Shown here: piece by piece, positions 23,264 to 34,603 of the stretch
Layout of the letters: the number at the start of each line of letters is the position of its first letter
How positions within the stretch are numbered: position 1 is the first letter of the stretch
Assembly: GCA_037043455.1 (NCBI GenBank)
Contig: JAWPHD010010307.1
Coordinates: 31,008-95,007 of the forward strand
From: Cyrtodaria siliqua
Taxonomy: Eukaryota; Mollusca; Bivalvia; Adapedonta; Hiatellidae
Length of the DNA stretch: 64,000 nt
Direction of reading: 5' to 3'
Made by a program: the position numbers and the translations under genes
The notes under the pieces: model-generated
The model's database searches: none
What the model was told of the DNA's origin: nothing
What the model saw: only the letters and a program-made list of their open reading frames with translations

Positions 23264-24018
23264 CTAAAGGAAAAAAGAGTCACAACTCGGAAATTTCTGC
23301 TATATAATTTATATACTGCACACTTAATTGCAGGTAATATTCCAGAGACATCCCAAGATGATTTGTAAACATAAAACGGGTGCAGCTATTTAGAGAAAGG
23401 AAAAAACTGTACTATTGTAGAAATTTTAATCACAGTACACTTTAAAACAAGAAATTCATAACTGTTCAAGTTCCGCTTTGCATACTTGAACCATTTCAGT
23501 ACGGCATTTGTTTGTAAAGAATGAATGAATGAAAGTTGTTTAACGTCTCATCAACACAGTATGTGTTATTTAGAGTCGTCCCAGAGAGAGGGGAAGGATA
23601 CATAGGAATCCGGGAACCGTGCCCTACTGTTATTATCGAATAGATGGTTCTTTAACGTGCTCGGAGGATAGACCTATACACGGGATCACCCGGTTCACGT
23701 CCCCATCCAACGGACGAGGCTAAGGAAAAGTGTCTAGCCCAAAAAACACACAGACGAAACTCAGTGGCACCACGGAGGATTACAAATCCGCCGCGCTACC
23801 GACTGCGCCACGCCAGCCCTTGTTTGTAAAGAGATTGCAAAAGTTTACATTCTAAGTTAGCTCACCATCAATAATAAAACTTTGAACGGATAACATTTGG
23901 TTTGTTATGCGTTGTTTTAATATTAAAGGTCTAAATGTAGCCGTGTACCATTGGATTATACATACAATATACAGTTGTATTTCAGAAAATTTCGAGTTCC
24001 TTTTCTTTTTTCCTTAAG
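23264..24018. mobile_element. MITE copy M2, split by a SINE
   Basis: The left terminus CTAAAGGAAAAAAGAGTCAC and right terminus (complement of CTTAAGGAAAAAAGAAAAGG) match the M1 MITE at 3831-4301, and the interior aligns to M1 throughout. TA follows the right end (24019-24020). The left TA appears mutated. The SINE at 23521-23819 interrupts it. Confidence 0.8.
23521..23819 (-). mobile_element. tRNA-headed SINE with 13-bp target duplication
   Basis: It is flanked by TTGTTTGTAAAGA at 23508-23520 and again at 23820-23832. Read on the minus strand it starts GGGCTGGCGTGGCGCAGTCG, a tRNA-like A-box region with GCGGCGGATTTGTAATCC after it. A ~200-bp body follows, and it ends GAGACGTTAAACAACTTTCA with a (TTCA)n tail. 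The last ~40 bases resemble the 3' end of the RNase-H LINE at 14448-15915, which suggests that LINE type supplies its reverse transcriptase. Confidence 0.9.
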
Positions 24019-24685
24019 TATATTTCCCGTTTTACAAACTGATCCCCCGTATTAACTTACAAGGCAATAGTTTACATATCAAGGGCAATGATTCTAATGC
24101 AAGTGTCAATTTTGTCAAACTGTTATGAAATATATTTTAACCTTATACAATAAATATACAAAGAACATTTGGCAAAAATCAAAAATCGTTCACTGAAGTG
24201 TTTAGTAAACAAACTTAATTACTTCTTATGTATTCAACAATTTAATGGCAATACATCGTTCGTGTGTAATCTGATATAAACGGTATATAACAGAGATATA
24301 GATGGTTTATGACCTTGTGAATCGTTTTATTAATATCAATTAAAACATTGTGACCAATTAGCTAAGACAGATAAAGGTTCGAAATAAGCTTTAGTTTGTA
24401 GACGGCTGACATATATTGTTCGGATTAGATGACAGGTGAACTGCATTGTTTCTCGTCGTTTCTAGCCTTACTAATACGAACATATCCACCACGTTTGGTG
24501 AATATTTGATGAAAGACAAAGGGCTGTAGTGATAGAAAGGCATGCTATGGCATTGTTCATTCAAACAAGGGCCTTACCTATTACGTTTATTATATAACTT
24601 GGTTTATATAATAGTCCGAGCTTTTATGGATATAAACACCATGACAAAGATTGGTAAATAGTAATTGGCCAATTAAAATTGTGAT
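24019..24685. other. AT-rich intergenic DNA, nothing recognised
   Basis: No supported gene or repeat is seen between the M2 MITE and the dispersed repeat block. Confidence 0.35.
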
Positions 24686-24895
24686 AATGTTAACAAAGAA
24701 GGATACAAATATCGGACAGGGAAGCAGCATTCAAGGACGACAGTCAACCACAAAACACAAAAACAAACACGCAAACAGACAAACGAAAAGGCAAAAGTAA
24801 TAAAAAATGCAAACGACATCACAAACGCAAAAGGGTTGACAATAGGGCTACCGCCTTGGAACGGTCAATGGCTAAGTAGGCCAGGCGGACTATAT
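24686..24895. repeat. Dispersed repeat block with GCCTTGGAACGGTCA core
   Basis: It contains ACGACAGTCAACCACAAA and GACAATAGGGCTACCGCCTT followed by GGAACGGTCAATGG. The same order is found at 49590-49725, and a diverged version ends at 28690-28710. An AAC/CAAA-rich stretch lies between the two landmarks. It probably belongs to the same larger repeat as block D. Confidence 0.65.
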
Positions 24896-25397
24896 CAATT
24901 TTCATAAAAACAAGGTCCCATAACGCTATTGGTGTTTTTCGAATTTGTCTGAGCCTTCATTGATATACATGTAAATACCCGGAGGTTGGCAAGGGTCATT
25001 TACAAATTGAAGAAGCTAGTGACCAACAACAAACGGACATCGACGGAAAAAGCTCCATCGCACAATCTCTTCTCTCTTTAGGCCGGTAGAGCTTAACATG
25101 ATAAGAAATCGTTAAAACAACAAGCTGCAAAACTACAATATTCTCATAGATAAAGTAATAAAATCACGCAGTGAATCGCAGATTAAATTACAGTCGATAC
25201 TCCATTTGCAGTGAGATTAAATACTGCATAGCATGCAGGCGTGGTATTGAAAGGGGAGACGACTGCAATTAAGAAAATGCATTAGCGAGTTTCCGGAGCA
25301 CTTGCTTGATCCGTTTATTGTATACCATCGTAAGGATTCTCTCAAAAATACTCAATCGACATTGTCTTAGGCAATAACCGTTTGCATTGTATTTCAG

Positions 25398-25508
25398 ATG
25401 CGCAGGCTTTATAACCGCTACTCGCAGCTATATTCCATTTTGTTTCTTTCGCACTTCGTGGCATATCATTTCGTTAGATACTGGGACCATACGCCGCTGG
25501 ACATGTAA
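25398..25508 (+). other. Candidate small terminal exon (speculative)
   Basis: A splice-acceptor-like TGTATTTCAG ends at 25397 and is followed by 36 sense codons and two TAA stops. The peptide (MRRLYNRYSQLY..., then SHFVAYHFVRYWDHTPLDM) has a hydrophobic middle. Local base composition is less AT-rich than the surroundings. No donor partner, poly(A) signal or homologue can be shown, so this is a lead only. Confidence 0.15.
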
Positions 25509-25881
25509 TAATGACAGTAAAAGTAGCATGTCCACAGTCATATGCATGCCATCTTCGGGATTTCATGATAAAAACGACATAATTTATACTCCTTAAAATA
25601 ATTTAATGATCATGTTTAAATTTGTGTCATTTTTTAAAGTTCTGTAATTGAACTATATTTTAAAGTGCTGTTATTGAACTATTTATTGTGTTTTTACCAT
25701 TTTTAAGTTTAGTTGTATTGTTTTACAACTATTACATTACACAAATGCATTAACCTTTTATATGAATATGAAATACTTAGTAGTAAAGATTAAGTAATTA
25801 TTACTGTCCTGTTTTGTGGTCCTTAAATTGTTTTGAGGAGTATATCTATCAACATATCTTGTAAGCATCCTGATTTTAGTT

Positions 25882-26184
25882 CTAAGATGTGTTTGTCCCA
25901 TAGACGTTCAATGAACTGAACTGAATTGGGGGTTTAAGGCGCACCAACACGTGAAAGGTTAAATGGCGCCTAACAGGAATAAACATGCCAGGCCCATCCT
26001 CCATGTACATCGAGATAAAATATGGAGAATGGGCCTGCAGAGTTGCTGCAAATTCTATTGTAGAGACTCCATTTACGCTGGAGCCATGTTTATTGTGTTT
26101 CTGCCACTGCTCTAGTGATGTGAGCGAGATGGCATCTGAAACAATGCAGGGGTCATCATAAAGACCTTTAATGAACATGAACAA
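25882..26184 (-). CDS. Unidentified 100-residue ORF in a GC-richer island
   Basis: The frame encodes MFMFIKGLYDDPCIVSDAIS and later HSPYFISMYMEDGPGMFIPV. I do not recognise a family. It lies in a less AT-rich patch (about 25900-26300) just upstream of the large minisatellite. The 3' part (complement of GGTTTAAGGCGCACCAACAC) looks like the tails of some molluscan retroposons, so it may be mobile-element DNA. No splice sites or regulatory signals are clear. Confidence 0.25.
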   Translation of the reverse strand: MFMFIKGLYDDPCIVSDAISLTSLEQWQKHNKHGSSVNGVSTIEFAATLQAHSPYFISMYMEDGPGMFIPVRRHLTFHVLVRLKPPIQFSSLNVYGTNTS

Positions 26185-26363
26185 AAACTGATAAAATGAA
26201 GGTGAATTACGGAGTGGAGTTTGGGGTGGGGGTTACCCCTCTGCCGACCCCTCCAACGGGATCTGCAATGGCCCTATTATTTGCCCCGGAACCACACGGA
26301 GCAGACGTTGAATGAAATGCTTAATTTAACTCTGAGATGTTACCTAGGAGTTCACACATTGCT

Positions 26364-28338
26364 TTTCAGAATGTATTGCCAAGTAGTCACTGTCAGTCAC
26401 ATTGCCAAGTAGTCACTGTCAGTCACATTGCCAAGTAGTCACTGTAAGACACATTCCCAAGTAGTCATTGTAAGACACATTGCCAAGTAGTCACTGTAAG
26501 ACACATTCCCAAGTAGTCATTGTAAGACACATTGTAATGTAGTCACTGTAAGACACATTGCCAAGAAGTCACTGTAAGACACATTGCCAAGAAGTCACAG
26601 TAAGATACATTGCCAAGTAGTCACTGTAAGACACATTCAGAATGTATTGCCAAGTAATCACGCAAAGACACATTGCCAAGTAGTCACTGTAAGACACATT
26701 CATGATGTATTGTCAGGTAGTCACTCTAAGACACATTCAGGATGTATTGCCAAGTAATCACTGTAAGACACATTCAGAATGTATTGCCAAGTAATCACGC
26801 AAAGACACATTCATGATGTATTGCCAAGTAGTTGCTGTAAGACACATTCAGGATGTAATGCCAAGTAATCACAGTAAGACACATTCATGATGTATTGCCA
26901 AATAGACCCGGTAAGACACATGTATGATGTATTGCCAAGTAGTCAATGTTAGACACATTCAGAATGTATTGCCAAGTAGTTACTGTAAGACACATTCAGG
27001 ATATATTGCCAAGTTATCACTCAAAGACACATCCATGATGTATTGCCAAGTAGTCAGTGTAAGACACATTCAGGATGTATTGCCAAGTTATCACTGTAAG
27101 ACACATTCAGAATGTATTGCCAAGTAGTCACTGTAAGACACATTCATGATGTATTGCCAAGTAGTCACTGTAAGACACATTCATGATGTATTGCCAAGTT
27201 ATCACTTTAAGACACATTCATGATGTATTGCCAAGTAGTCACTGTAAGACACATTTATGATGTATTGCCAAGTTATCACTGTAAGACACATACATGATGT
27301 ATTGCCAAGTAGTAACTGTAAGACACGTTCATGATGTATTGCCAAGTAGTCACTGTAAGACACAATCAGAATGTGTTGCCAAGTAGTCACTGTAAGACAC
27401 ATTCAGAATGTATTGCCAAGTAGTCACTGTAAGATACATTCATGATGTATCGCCAAGTTGTCACTGTAAGACACATTCAGGATGTATGGCCAAGTAGTCA
27501 CTGTAAGACACATTCAGGATGTATTGCCAAGTAGTCACTGTTAGACACATTCAGAATGTACTGTCAGGTAGTCACTGTAAGACACATTCAGAATGTACTG
27601 CCAAGTAGTCACTGTAAGACACATTCAGAATGTATTGCCACGTAGTCACTGTAAGACACATTCATGATGTATTGCCAAGTAGTCACTGTAAGACACATTC
27701 ATGATGTATTGCCAAGTAGTCACTGTAAGACACATTTACGATGTATTGCCAAGTTATCACTGTAAGACACATTCATGATGTATTGCCAAGTAGTCACTGT
27801 AAGACACGTTCATGATGTAATGCCAAGTAGTCACTGTAAGACACATTCAGAATGTGTTGCCAAGTAGTCTCTGTAAGACACATTCAGAATGTATTGCCAA
27901 GTAGTCACTGTAAGACACATTCAGAATGTGTTGCCAAGTAGTCTCTGTAAGACACACTCAGAATATATTGCCAAGTAGTCACTGTAAGACACATTCAGGA
28001 TGTATCGCCAAGTTGTCACTGTAAGACACATTCAGGATGTATGGCCAAGTAGTCACTGTAAGACACATTCAGGATGTATCGCCAAGTAGTCACTGTTAGA
28101 CACATTCAGAATGTACTGCCAAGTAGTCACTGTTAGACACATTCAGAATGTACTGCCAAGTAGTCACTGTAAGACACATTCAGAATGTATTGCCAAGTAG
28201 TCACCGTAAGACTCATTCAGAATGTACTGTTAAGTAGTCACTGTAAGACACATTCATGATGTATTGCGAAGTAGTCACTGTAAGACACATTCATGATGTA
28301 TTGCCAAGGAGTCACTGTAAGACACATTTATGATGTTT
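26364..28338. repeat. Minisatellite array, 37-bp unit (26-bp form at left end)
   Basis: About 2 kb of direct repeats of TGCCAAGTAGTCACTGTAAG ACACATTC ATGATGTAT. The first ~270 bp lack the last 11 bases of the unit and run as a 26-bp period. The rest has two interleaved variants, ATTCATGATGTAT and ATTCAGAATGTAT, arranged in blocks. Blocks of several units are themselves repeated (for example 27340-27560 against 27830-28080). Open frames across it are artefacts of the period. Confidence 0.95.
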
Positions 28339-28349
28339 TGGCCATTTAA

Positions 28350-28790
28350 AACGGAAAATATAAATATTTGTCAATTTATATCTGACCCAGAGACCACCAC
28401 ACAATATCTGCTGTACTTGTTTAATACGCATACCATTCGATAGTTCTTTATTTATAGAATACCTTGGTATTTATAGTATGTTTGTCTACCAGGAGAATTA
28501 CGTGTATTTACATTTACTACTCAATAGTTAATCGGGTTCAGACTAAAAACGGACGAGTAGGTATAGAGGTCGAATGCAAAATGTAGCATTCACAGAACAC
28601 GCATGCAGAACACAAAACATTATTACAATGTTAAGTGTAAGCAAAGTATGCGACACCACAAACATAAAAGGATTCACAAAAAGGGGTACCATCTTGGAAC
28701 GGTCAGTATGTTTGTCAATTTAAGTCTGACCCATATCTCAACACACAATACCTGGGGTACCCCGTTAATACGTATACCAATTGATACACT
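28350..28790. repeat. Dispersed repeat with partial internal duplication
   Basis: TTTGTCAATTTATATCTGACCC at 28363 and TTTGTCAATTTAAGTCTGACCC at 28710 open two related stretches with ACACAATA..CTG and TAATACGCATACCA following. The first continues through TTCTTTATTTATAGAATA and GAGAATTACGTGTATTTACA. That part aligns with 29880-30150 and 50860-50990. GGAACGGTCAG at 28697 links it to the blocks at 24686 and 49565. Confidence 0.55.
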
Positions 28791-29264
28791 GAACAAAATT
28801 CCTAATTACTCACATTTGTATCTTGATTAATTTTCTTATTTTAAATATATTTTAGAATAGTTGTGTTATAAGTATTTTTCTTTTGACTAATAGTTTGTAA
28901 AATAGTTGTTTTTTAGTTTAAATGTGTACATCATTTGAGAGTTACCCTCCCTTTATATGAAAACATAAAATGTGCTGATCAATAACATAACATGAATCGA
29001 CGTCTTCTTAAAGATATATAGTTCTTAAAATTGGTAGGAAACAATACAAAAAACATAAAGTTTGACCCATTTACTGCAAATCTGTAATGAAATGAAACAT
29101 GGATAATCCTAAATTAACTCTCTTTTTATTGAATATGGTGGGTACTTACTGCGCATTTCAAAGTGCCTGTAAGTCAAATAAGAACCGATATTTTTTTATT
29201 ACTTGCTATATGTTTTCATACCTGATATGGTTAGATAGAATGCAAATAGACGTTCCTGGATCTG

Positions 29265-29740
29265 TTCTCATAGCCATCCGTTAGGCATCACAAAGCCTAA
29301 AACTCATTCTGACCCCCTTGTTTATAGTGTAAAAATTAAAACAACATGGCGGCATTATTTTTAGAGAAATTGTCGTCTGCGCATGTCTGTTTCTAGGTTC
29401 GGATAAAATAAAATAAAACGTAGGTTATGCAGGGTGGTGTCGTTGTTAAGGTTATGCAGGGTGTTGTCGTTGTTAAGCACCTCCAGCAATCGATCATACT
29501 TATCTTTTATTTCGGAATGAAAATCATTATATCTAGCAAAAATAGTATACTGCATTTAATATATTTTATTATTTACACCACTATTGGTCAACTGACTTTT
29601 AATTCACCCTACCCTAGAAAAATGGAATGTTCCGCTGTCGCCATTTTGGTTTCGGCTGGCAATAAAATTACATGCAAACAAAGGGGGTCAAAATGAATTT
29701 TTGGCTTTGCGAAGCTTAGAGGATGGCTAGGCGAAGATTA
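29265..29740. mobile_element. Fold-back element, ~60-bp arms
   Basis: The left arm (ATAGCCATCCGTTAGGCATC... to CTGACCCCCTTGTTTATAG) is the imperfect complement of the right arm (GCAAACAAAGGGGGTCAAAA to GGATGGCTAGGCGAAG). Inside, a 27-bp unit (GTTATGCAGGGTGGTGTCGT) is repeated at 29423-29476. No transposase is present. Confidence 0.7.
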
Positions 29741-29869
29741 CAAACAGATTCGGGAGCGTCCGTTTACATTATATGCAATCATATCAAGTATGAATACATA
29801 TAGAAAGTAATAAAAAAAATCTCAATTCATATTCGACGTCTAGGCACTCAGATGCACAGTAGGAATATT

Positions 29870-30155
29870 GACTAGTATAGTTCTTTATTTATTGAATATC
29901 TTCGTATTTTATTTTGTGTTTTATCTATCAGGGTGTTTTTGTCTACCAGTAGACTTACATTTATTTACATCTAATACGCAATAGTTAATAGCGTCTAGAC
30001 TAAAAACTGATGAATAAGAAAACACAAGTAGGTATAATAGTCGAACACAAAATGTAGGCTTCACGTCAAATAAAACCACGCATACAAAACAAACAACAAT
30101 CATAAGGAAAGATATTAGCGAAGTATACGACATCACAAACTTTAAAGGCATTTTC
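29870..30155. repeat. Dispersed repeat, diverged copy
   Basis: It follows the order of 28430-28680: TTCTTTATTTATTGAATATC, TTGTCTACCAG, TACGCAATAGTTAAT, ACAAAATGTAG, then ACGACATCACAAAC. The similarity ends before the GGAACGGTCA core. Confidence 0.5.
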
Positions 30156-30249
30156 TGTAGTTTTCCATGCGCAGCTTTTTTGGGCGACTTTTCTTCTAAA
30201 ACTATTTGATGGATTTTCCAACAAATTTACAGGAATGTTGCTTTTGATG

Positions 30250-30370
30250 TCTAGTTGTATTTTTTGTCTTTTTTTATTTTTTTATTTATTTATTTTTTTT
30301 ATTTTTTTTTTGAATATTTTTTATTTAATTTTTTTGTTGTTTTTTTGTTTATTATCTTTATTTAAATAAA
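30250..30370. repeat. T-rich low-complexity tract
   Basis: Runs of T broken by single A or G (TTTATTTATTTATTTTTTTT and similar). No coding or structural meaning is visible. Confidence 0.8.
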
Positions 30371-30439
30371 GGCCTATTGTTAGATACATAAAATAGGAAA
30401 AATATAGCATTTTGTAAAAATTCCAACAAAATTAAAAAA

Positions 30440-31165
30440 ATTAAGCATAATGGTACGGCTCCAAAAACCAATATTAAATCTCAATATGCATGGTGACCTA
30501 TAATTTTAATAGCATATATTGTCTAAATATATGTTCAAATAAGTGCCTAGGAAGTTTGAACACATTCTGTTATTAGGAACATAACAAAAAAGAAAAATAT
30601 ACCATTTCTAAATAATTTCATACAAAACTTGGCCTTTTAGCACAACGGTAGGGTTTCAAATTATTTTCTAAACAAGCATGGGGACCTATCATTTTTATTG
30701 CACATTTTGTTTTTATATATGTTAAACTATGTACTTAGAAAGTTTAAACAAATTCTATTATTGGGAACATACAAAAAAAAAGGAAATTGTATCATTATGG
30801 GCTAATTTGTGCATAAATTGTGGTAATGGTCTCAACATATTTTGTAAAAAAATATAGGTTTTACATAAAGATGAGCTTTAAATGTTATTGTAATTAAATG
30901 TTCTTTACTTTAATACAATTTTAGCAGAATTGTGAACAATGAATAAATGATTAGACTTCAAAAATGTCTTATTTAGCTATGACATGGACTTGTTCAACTT
31001 TTTGCACAGACTGACATGACGGTTGCATTACAAATTATTTTTTAAAATTTTAACAATCATGGTTACCTACCATTATTTTTGCCTTTTCTGTCTATATATA
31101 TATAACAGACTTACTGTACAAAATGTTTAAAGAAAATCTGTTATGCAGAAAAAACTATAGAAAAT
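30440..31165. repeat. Three diverged tandem units of ~180-200 bp
   Basis: The pattern GCATGGTGACCTATAATTTT, then an ATATATGTT region, then TAGGAAGTTTGAACACATTC and AACATAACAAAAAAGAAAAATATA appears at 30490-30610. It recurs at 30690-30800 and, weakest, at 31060-31165. Units are old and unequal in spacing. Confidence 0.55.
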
Positions 31166-31221
31166 GTCTTTAAGTGGATTAACAAAAGGGGTACTGTCAA
31201 TGGCAATAAGGCCACTGGGAT

Positions 31222-31795
31222 ATTAAACTATTGTTTGGGGCGCTTGTTTCAGCCAAATTTTATTTGGACTTTTCAGAAAAAAAACATCTCTTACCTAAAT
31301 AAGTTTTATATCAGGGAAATAGACATTTTTAGTGGTAAATAAAAATATCTAACTTTTCAAAATTGGTTGAGAAATAAAAATTGCATGTGCGAAAGCTGTT
31401 TTTGATGGGTCATTTTCAATGCAAAATTCTGCTGCATGAAAAATTTGAAAAATGTTGGTTTTTTAGAAGTTTTATTCAAAAATCATTTTAAATTGTTGGA
31501 TACTGGTAAATTAAGACACCCTGAAAGTTTTATAGCAAAATATGGAGGCTAACTGAAGTTATTTGAAATTTCTTTATTTTCTGCTGTCCCACCAACAAGG
31601 AATTCACTTAGGAAAAATCATTTTGGCTGTAAAATATTTATTTCTCAACCGATTTTCAAAGGTAAAGTAGTTTTATTTACCACTAAAAATGCCAGTTCTA
31701 ATCATATATAACTGATGTACGTATTATTTAAATTGCTCAAGTTACTGCAGAAAAACCTTTGGCTGAAACAAGCGCCCCAAACAATAGGTTGTAGG
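31222..31795. mobile_element. Large fold-back element, ~170-bp arms
   Basis: The left arm opens CTATTGTTTGGGGCGCTTGT. The right arm ends with its complement at about 31793. Pairing continues inward through TTTTAGTGGTAAATAAAA and GGTTGAGAAATAAA. The loop of ~230 bp has no recognisable coding. Confidence 0.8.
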
Positions 31796-31839
31796 GTGCA
31801 CCAAACCTTACTGTCACATTGCATTCAATATGTAATGTA

Positions 31840-33090
31840 TACCAGGCCGTGCACTCTTCTTTGTTCAGGATAAGGAACTGATATATTTAGCACAATTTAG
31901 AAAACAAAGTTTAAATGTCATTTGTCCACCTCTTCTTTATTATGAATTTTGTCCATCCCTTCTTTATTATTAAGGAATTTAGATGATTTTTGCAAGACAG
32001 CTGTGCAATAACACTATATATTGTTTTGTATAATTTTATTCTAAAATAACGAAAATATCAACTTGCATGGAATTGATCAGACATGATAACCTATGTCTGA
32101 GAATTTCAGTAAATTAAATTAATGTTGTGATATATACAGCTAGTACTGATGTACCTAATGGAACATCTGCCAAAGTATAGGCTTTAGGAAATGTCTTTAT
32201 AAACGATTTTCAAAATATCAACTACATGTAAAGGTTACCTATACAGGAGACAATACTTGACACTTTGATTTTAATTTCTGTAAATCTGAATGTTATTTGG
32301 TTAAAGAATAAATAGGCTTATTTTATCGCAGAAAACACATACCATGTGTGAATGTATAATGCACTGCACATGAGATCTTCATAATTAGGCGAATATAATT
32401 GTTTTTCTCGTAAACAAATGGTAAGGATATCATAATTCATTAAGAATCCATGAAAACACGATAGTGTATGTGTTTTAGTTGCTAGTAGAATATACTTCTA
32501 AATCTAAATATACATATGTCTGACGAATGAATGCATATCATTGCTGATCAGTCATTTCATTACTTTAAGATAGGAATTTTAAAAGATAGTGCTTAAAGGA
32601 AATACATATATGTTTATCTACTGTTTATACTTATGAAACAGCGTAAAATCTAATAAACACAAAAACAAACAAAGATCCTTACGCAGTTAAGTCTTATGAT
32701 CGAGTTACTTACAACATGTATTGCTCTGGTAAATATCCATTCACGAAGACATTTGGCAAGATTTCAGAAAATGAGACATATGCATTACAAATCACTTTGT
32801 TTCCAAACACTTTCACATTGATACTTTCTACTGTTACATCCTTTGTTGGAATAATAGTCGGAGGAATTCTGTTCCAAAGAGAAACACATATCGGCTTAGT
32901 ATGAGACAGAGAATGACAAAACACAAGTAATTTTACCGTCTGCATCCGATGAAACTGATATCAAGTATTGCGATGGCTTTGTAAGAGGCTAATAATTACC
33001 ACGCGGACCACCGGGATGTTATTCTGCACGCAATTAATAATTAGAGAACAATACGTGTCAAATGATGAGTTGTTCCTATCAGACATTAAA
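31840..33090. repeat. Locally repeated segment, copy 2 (least disturbed)
   Basis: It aligns with 16960-18975 and with 51395-52015 plus 57640-58150, in the same orientation. Landmarks in order are GTGCACTCTTCTTTGTTCAG, GGAATTTAGATGA, TAAATATACATATGTCTG, CATTGCTGATCAGTCATTTC, the exon-like ORF at 32709-32945, GGGATGTTATTCTGCACGC and GAACAATACGTGTCAAATGA. Confidence 0.65.
32709..32945 (-). pseudogene. Exon-like ORF in the repeated segment (unknown)
   Basis: A 78-codon minus-strand frame begins MQTVKLLVFCHSLSHTKPIC and ends ILPNVFVNGYLPEQYML. A good donor-like GTAAGTAAC lies just inside its end. The other two copies keep parts of the start (MQTLKQLVFCH-like near 57990) and the GTAAGTAA (18140s and 57750s) but have stops. 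It may be a relic exon of a duplicated gene, or simply open by chance within a repeat. I recognise no family. Confidence 0.25.
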
Positions 33091-33460
33091 TAACTAACGC
33101 GCCAAATAATGGAAAAAATACACTGCATAACTACACTACATAATTACACTACATAACTACACTACATAACACCACTATATAACCACACTACATAACTACA
33201 GTACATAACTACACTACATAACAGTTTACCAAAACTCTATCCAGGTCTGCAAGTCATATAATAACGCATATGTGCCGATTAAAAGTATAAGATCTTTCAT
33301 GCATCTGGCTATGATGGAATCCACACCTTTAAAAAAGCTAACCCGCCAAACAGTGGCAATATTACGCTACAAAACTGTTTTATCAAAACTCTATCCAGGT
33401 GTTCAGGTCATATAATAATGTATATGTACCGATTAAAATTTAGATTTATTCGCGGTTCTT
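33060..33460. repeat. Local duplication with a 17-bp tandem repeat
   Basis: CTAACGCGCCAAATAATGG (33098) to CCGATTAAAAGTA (33287) is repeated, without the satellite, at about 33338-33445: TAACCCGCCAAACAGTGG, AACTCTATCCAGGTG, CATATAATAATG, CCGATTAAAAT. The first copy has expanded a 17-bp unit, ACTACACTACATAACTA, at 33127-33226. Confidence 0.7.
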
Positions 33461-33846
33461 AAATACCCGTGATTGAATATGCGTAAAATGAATTATGAGT
33501 TGGTAACTATTAATTCATTTCTCCACTACTGGTGACCTGGCTGGTTAAAGCCGTTTATAATGTATATAGGGATTGGATTATCAAAATATGTAACTTATAC
33601 ATATTCCTCGTCGTCAGCAGGTTTAGTAACGGTGTTCATATGATGTAAAATGTGACTGTTGTTGGCGGACAGGGACTATCATTTATTGGGAGGGTCAATA
33701 TAAAACATATACACATAGTCCACAATTCACTAAGTTTTAACATTACGATTGTAAAATGTATATAACAAATGCAAGAATGAAAATTTAATTTGATCAACAA
33801 TGTAACGTTTTATAAATGACAAAAAAAACGTTACCTTGTATACCTT
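33461..33846. other. Intergenic DNA, nothing recognised
   Basis: AT-rich sequence without supported genes or repeats. Confidence 0.35.
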
Positions 33847-34160
33847 TTAAAGGGACACATGGAAATCTTGATTTTTTTAAAAAAAACAACACACACACAG
33901 TGTCCCGTTAGTTGTTTAACATAATTTGCATTTGTTCTATTATTAATATTAATTATAAGAAAAGTATAGAGCAAATTGTATTTGCAGATATTAACTGTCG
34001 ATTATATTGCACCAATGATATTGCACCAATGATATAGATAAGCCTAGGGTATTTCAGTTATATGAAAGCGGGTTTAAAGTCAAGATGATACTGGATAAAT
34101 CAATACGTTAATTTTCAATGCTGGATAAACTCCTCAAGATTGTCACGTGTCTCTTCTATA
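33847..34160. mobile_element. TTAA-type MITE, inverted diverged copy
   Basis: It starts TTAAAGGGACACATGGAAAT at 33847. Its interior is the complement of the element at 4619-4879 (TTAACTGTCGATTATATTGCACC, GATACTGGATAAATCAATACG). The far end (CAAGATTGTCACGTGTCTC) is a mutated TIR without a clear TTAA. CAATGATATTGCACCAATGATA is a small internal duplication. Confidence 0.6.
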
Positions 34161-34603
34161 GATTTAACAAACGTTGATGTACTTTTTCATGTATTAACAG
34201 GTAAGTATAGAGCACAAAGAAGCAATCGGTAATTTACTCAAACTATTACAATAAACATTACGTGGTCCGAGTATTAACTTTCATACCCCATCCAACCCCT
34301 TCTCCAAGAAGCGAAAACGGGGTTTGCTGAGGTATGAAATAAACCTTAATTTCAGCTTAATCAGTTTGCATATAGTAAAATTAAAACATTTAATAGGTAA
34401 TTTAAACAGGTCATCGCATTTGTTCAGTAAAAATGTTTTTAAACGTGTTTTATTGTTGAAATATCCATTATAAAATCCCGCTAATGTAACCTTTCCCATC
34501 GCTTAATGGAATTAAGACGGGACCACATAATGTACTGAAAATGAAATCCCTTAGAAGCAACAAACACAACCAAGAGAGAAAAGTTGCATACTTAATTTTA
34601 TAA
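34161..34603. other. Intergenic DNA with a dispersed-repeat fragment
   Basis: 34540-34590 (GAAATCCCTTAGAAGCAA, AGAGAGAAAAGTTGCA) is a truncated piece of the hairpin repeat. A 72-residue minus-strand frame at 34281-34499 has no recognisable domain and is not called as a gene. Confidence 0.4.

Noticed and set aside
26364..28338. CRISPR-like array
   Set aside because: The repeats are contiguous without unique spacers and the DNA is eukaryotic; it is a minisatellite.
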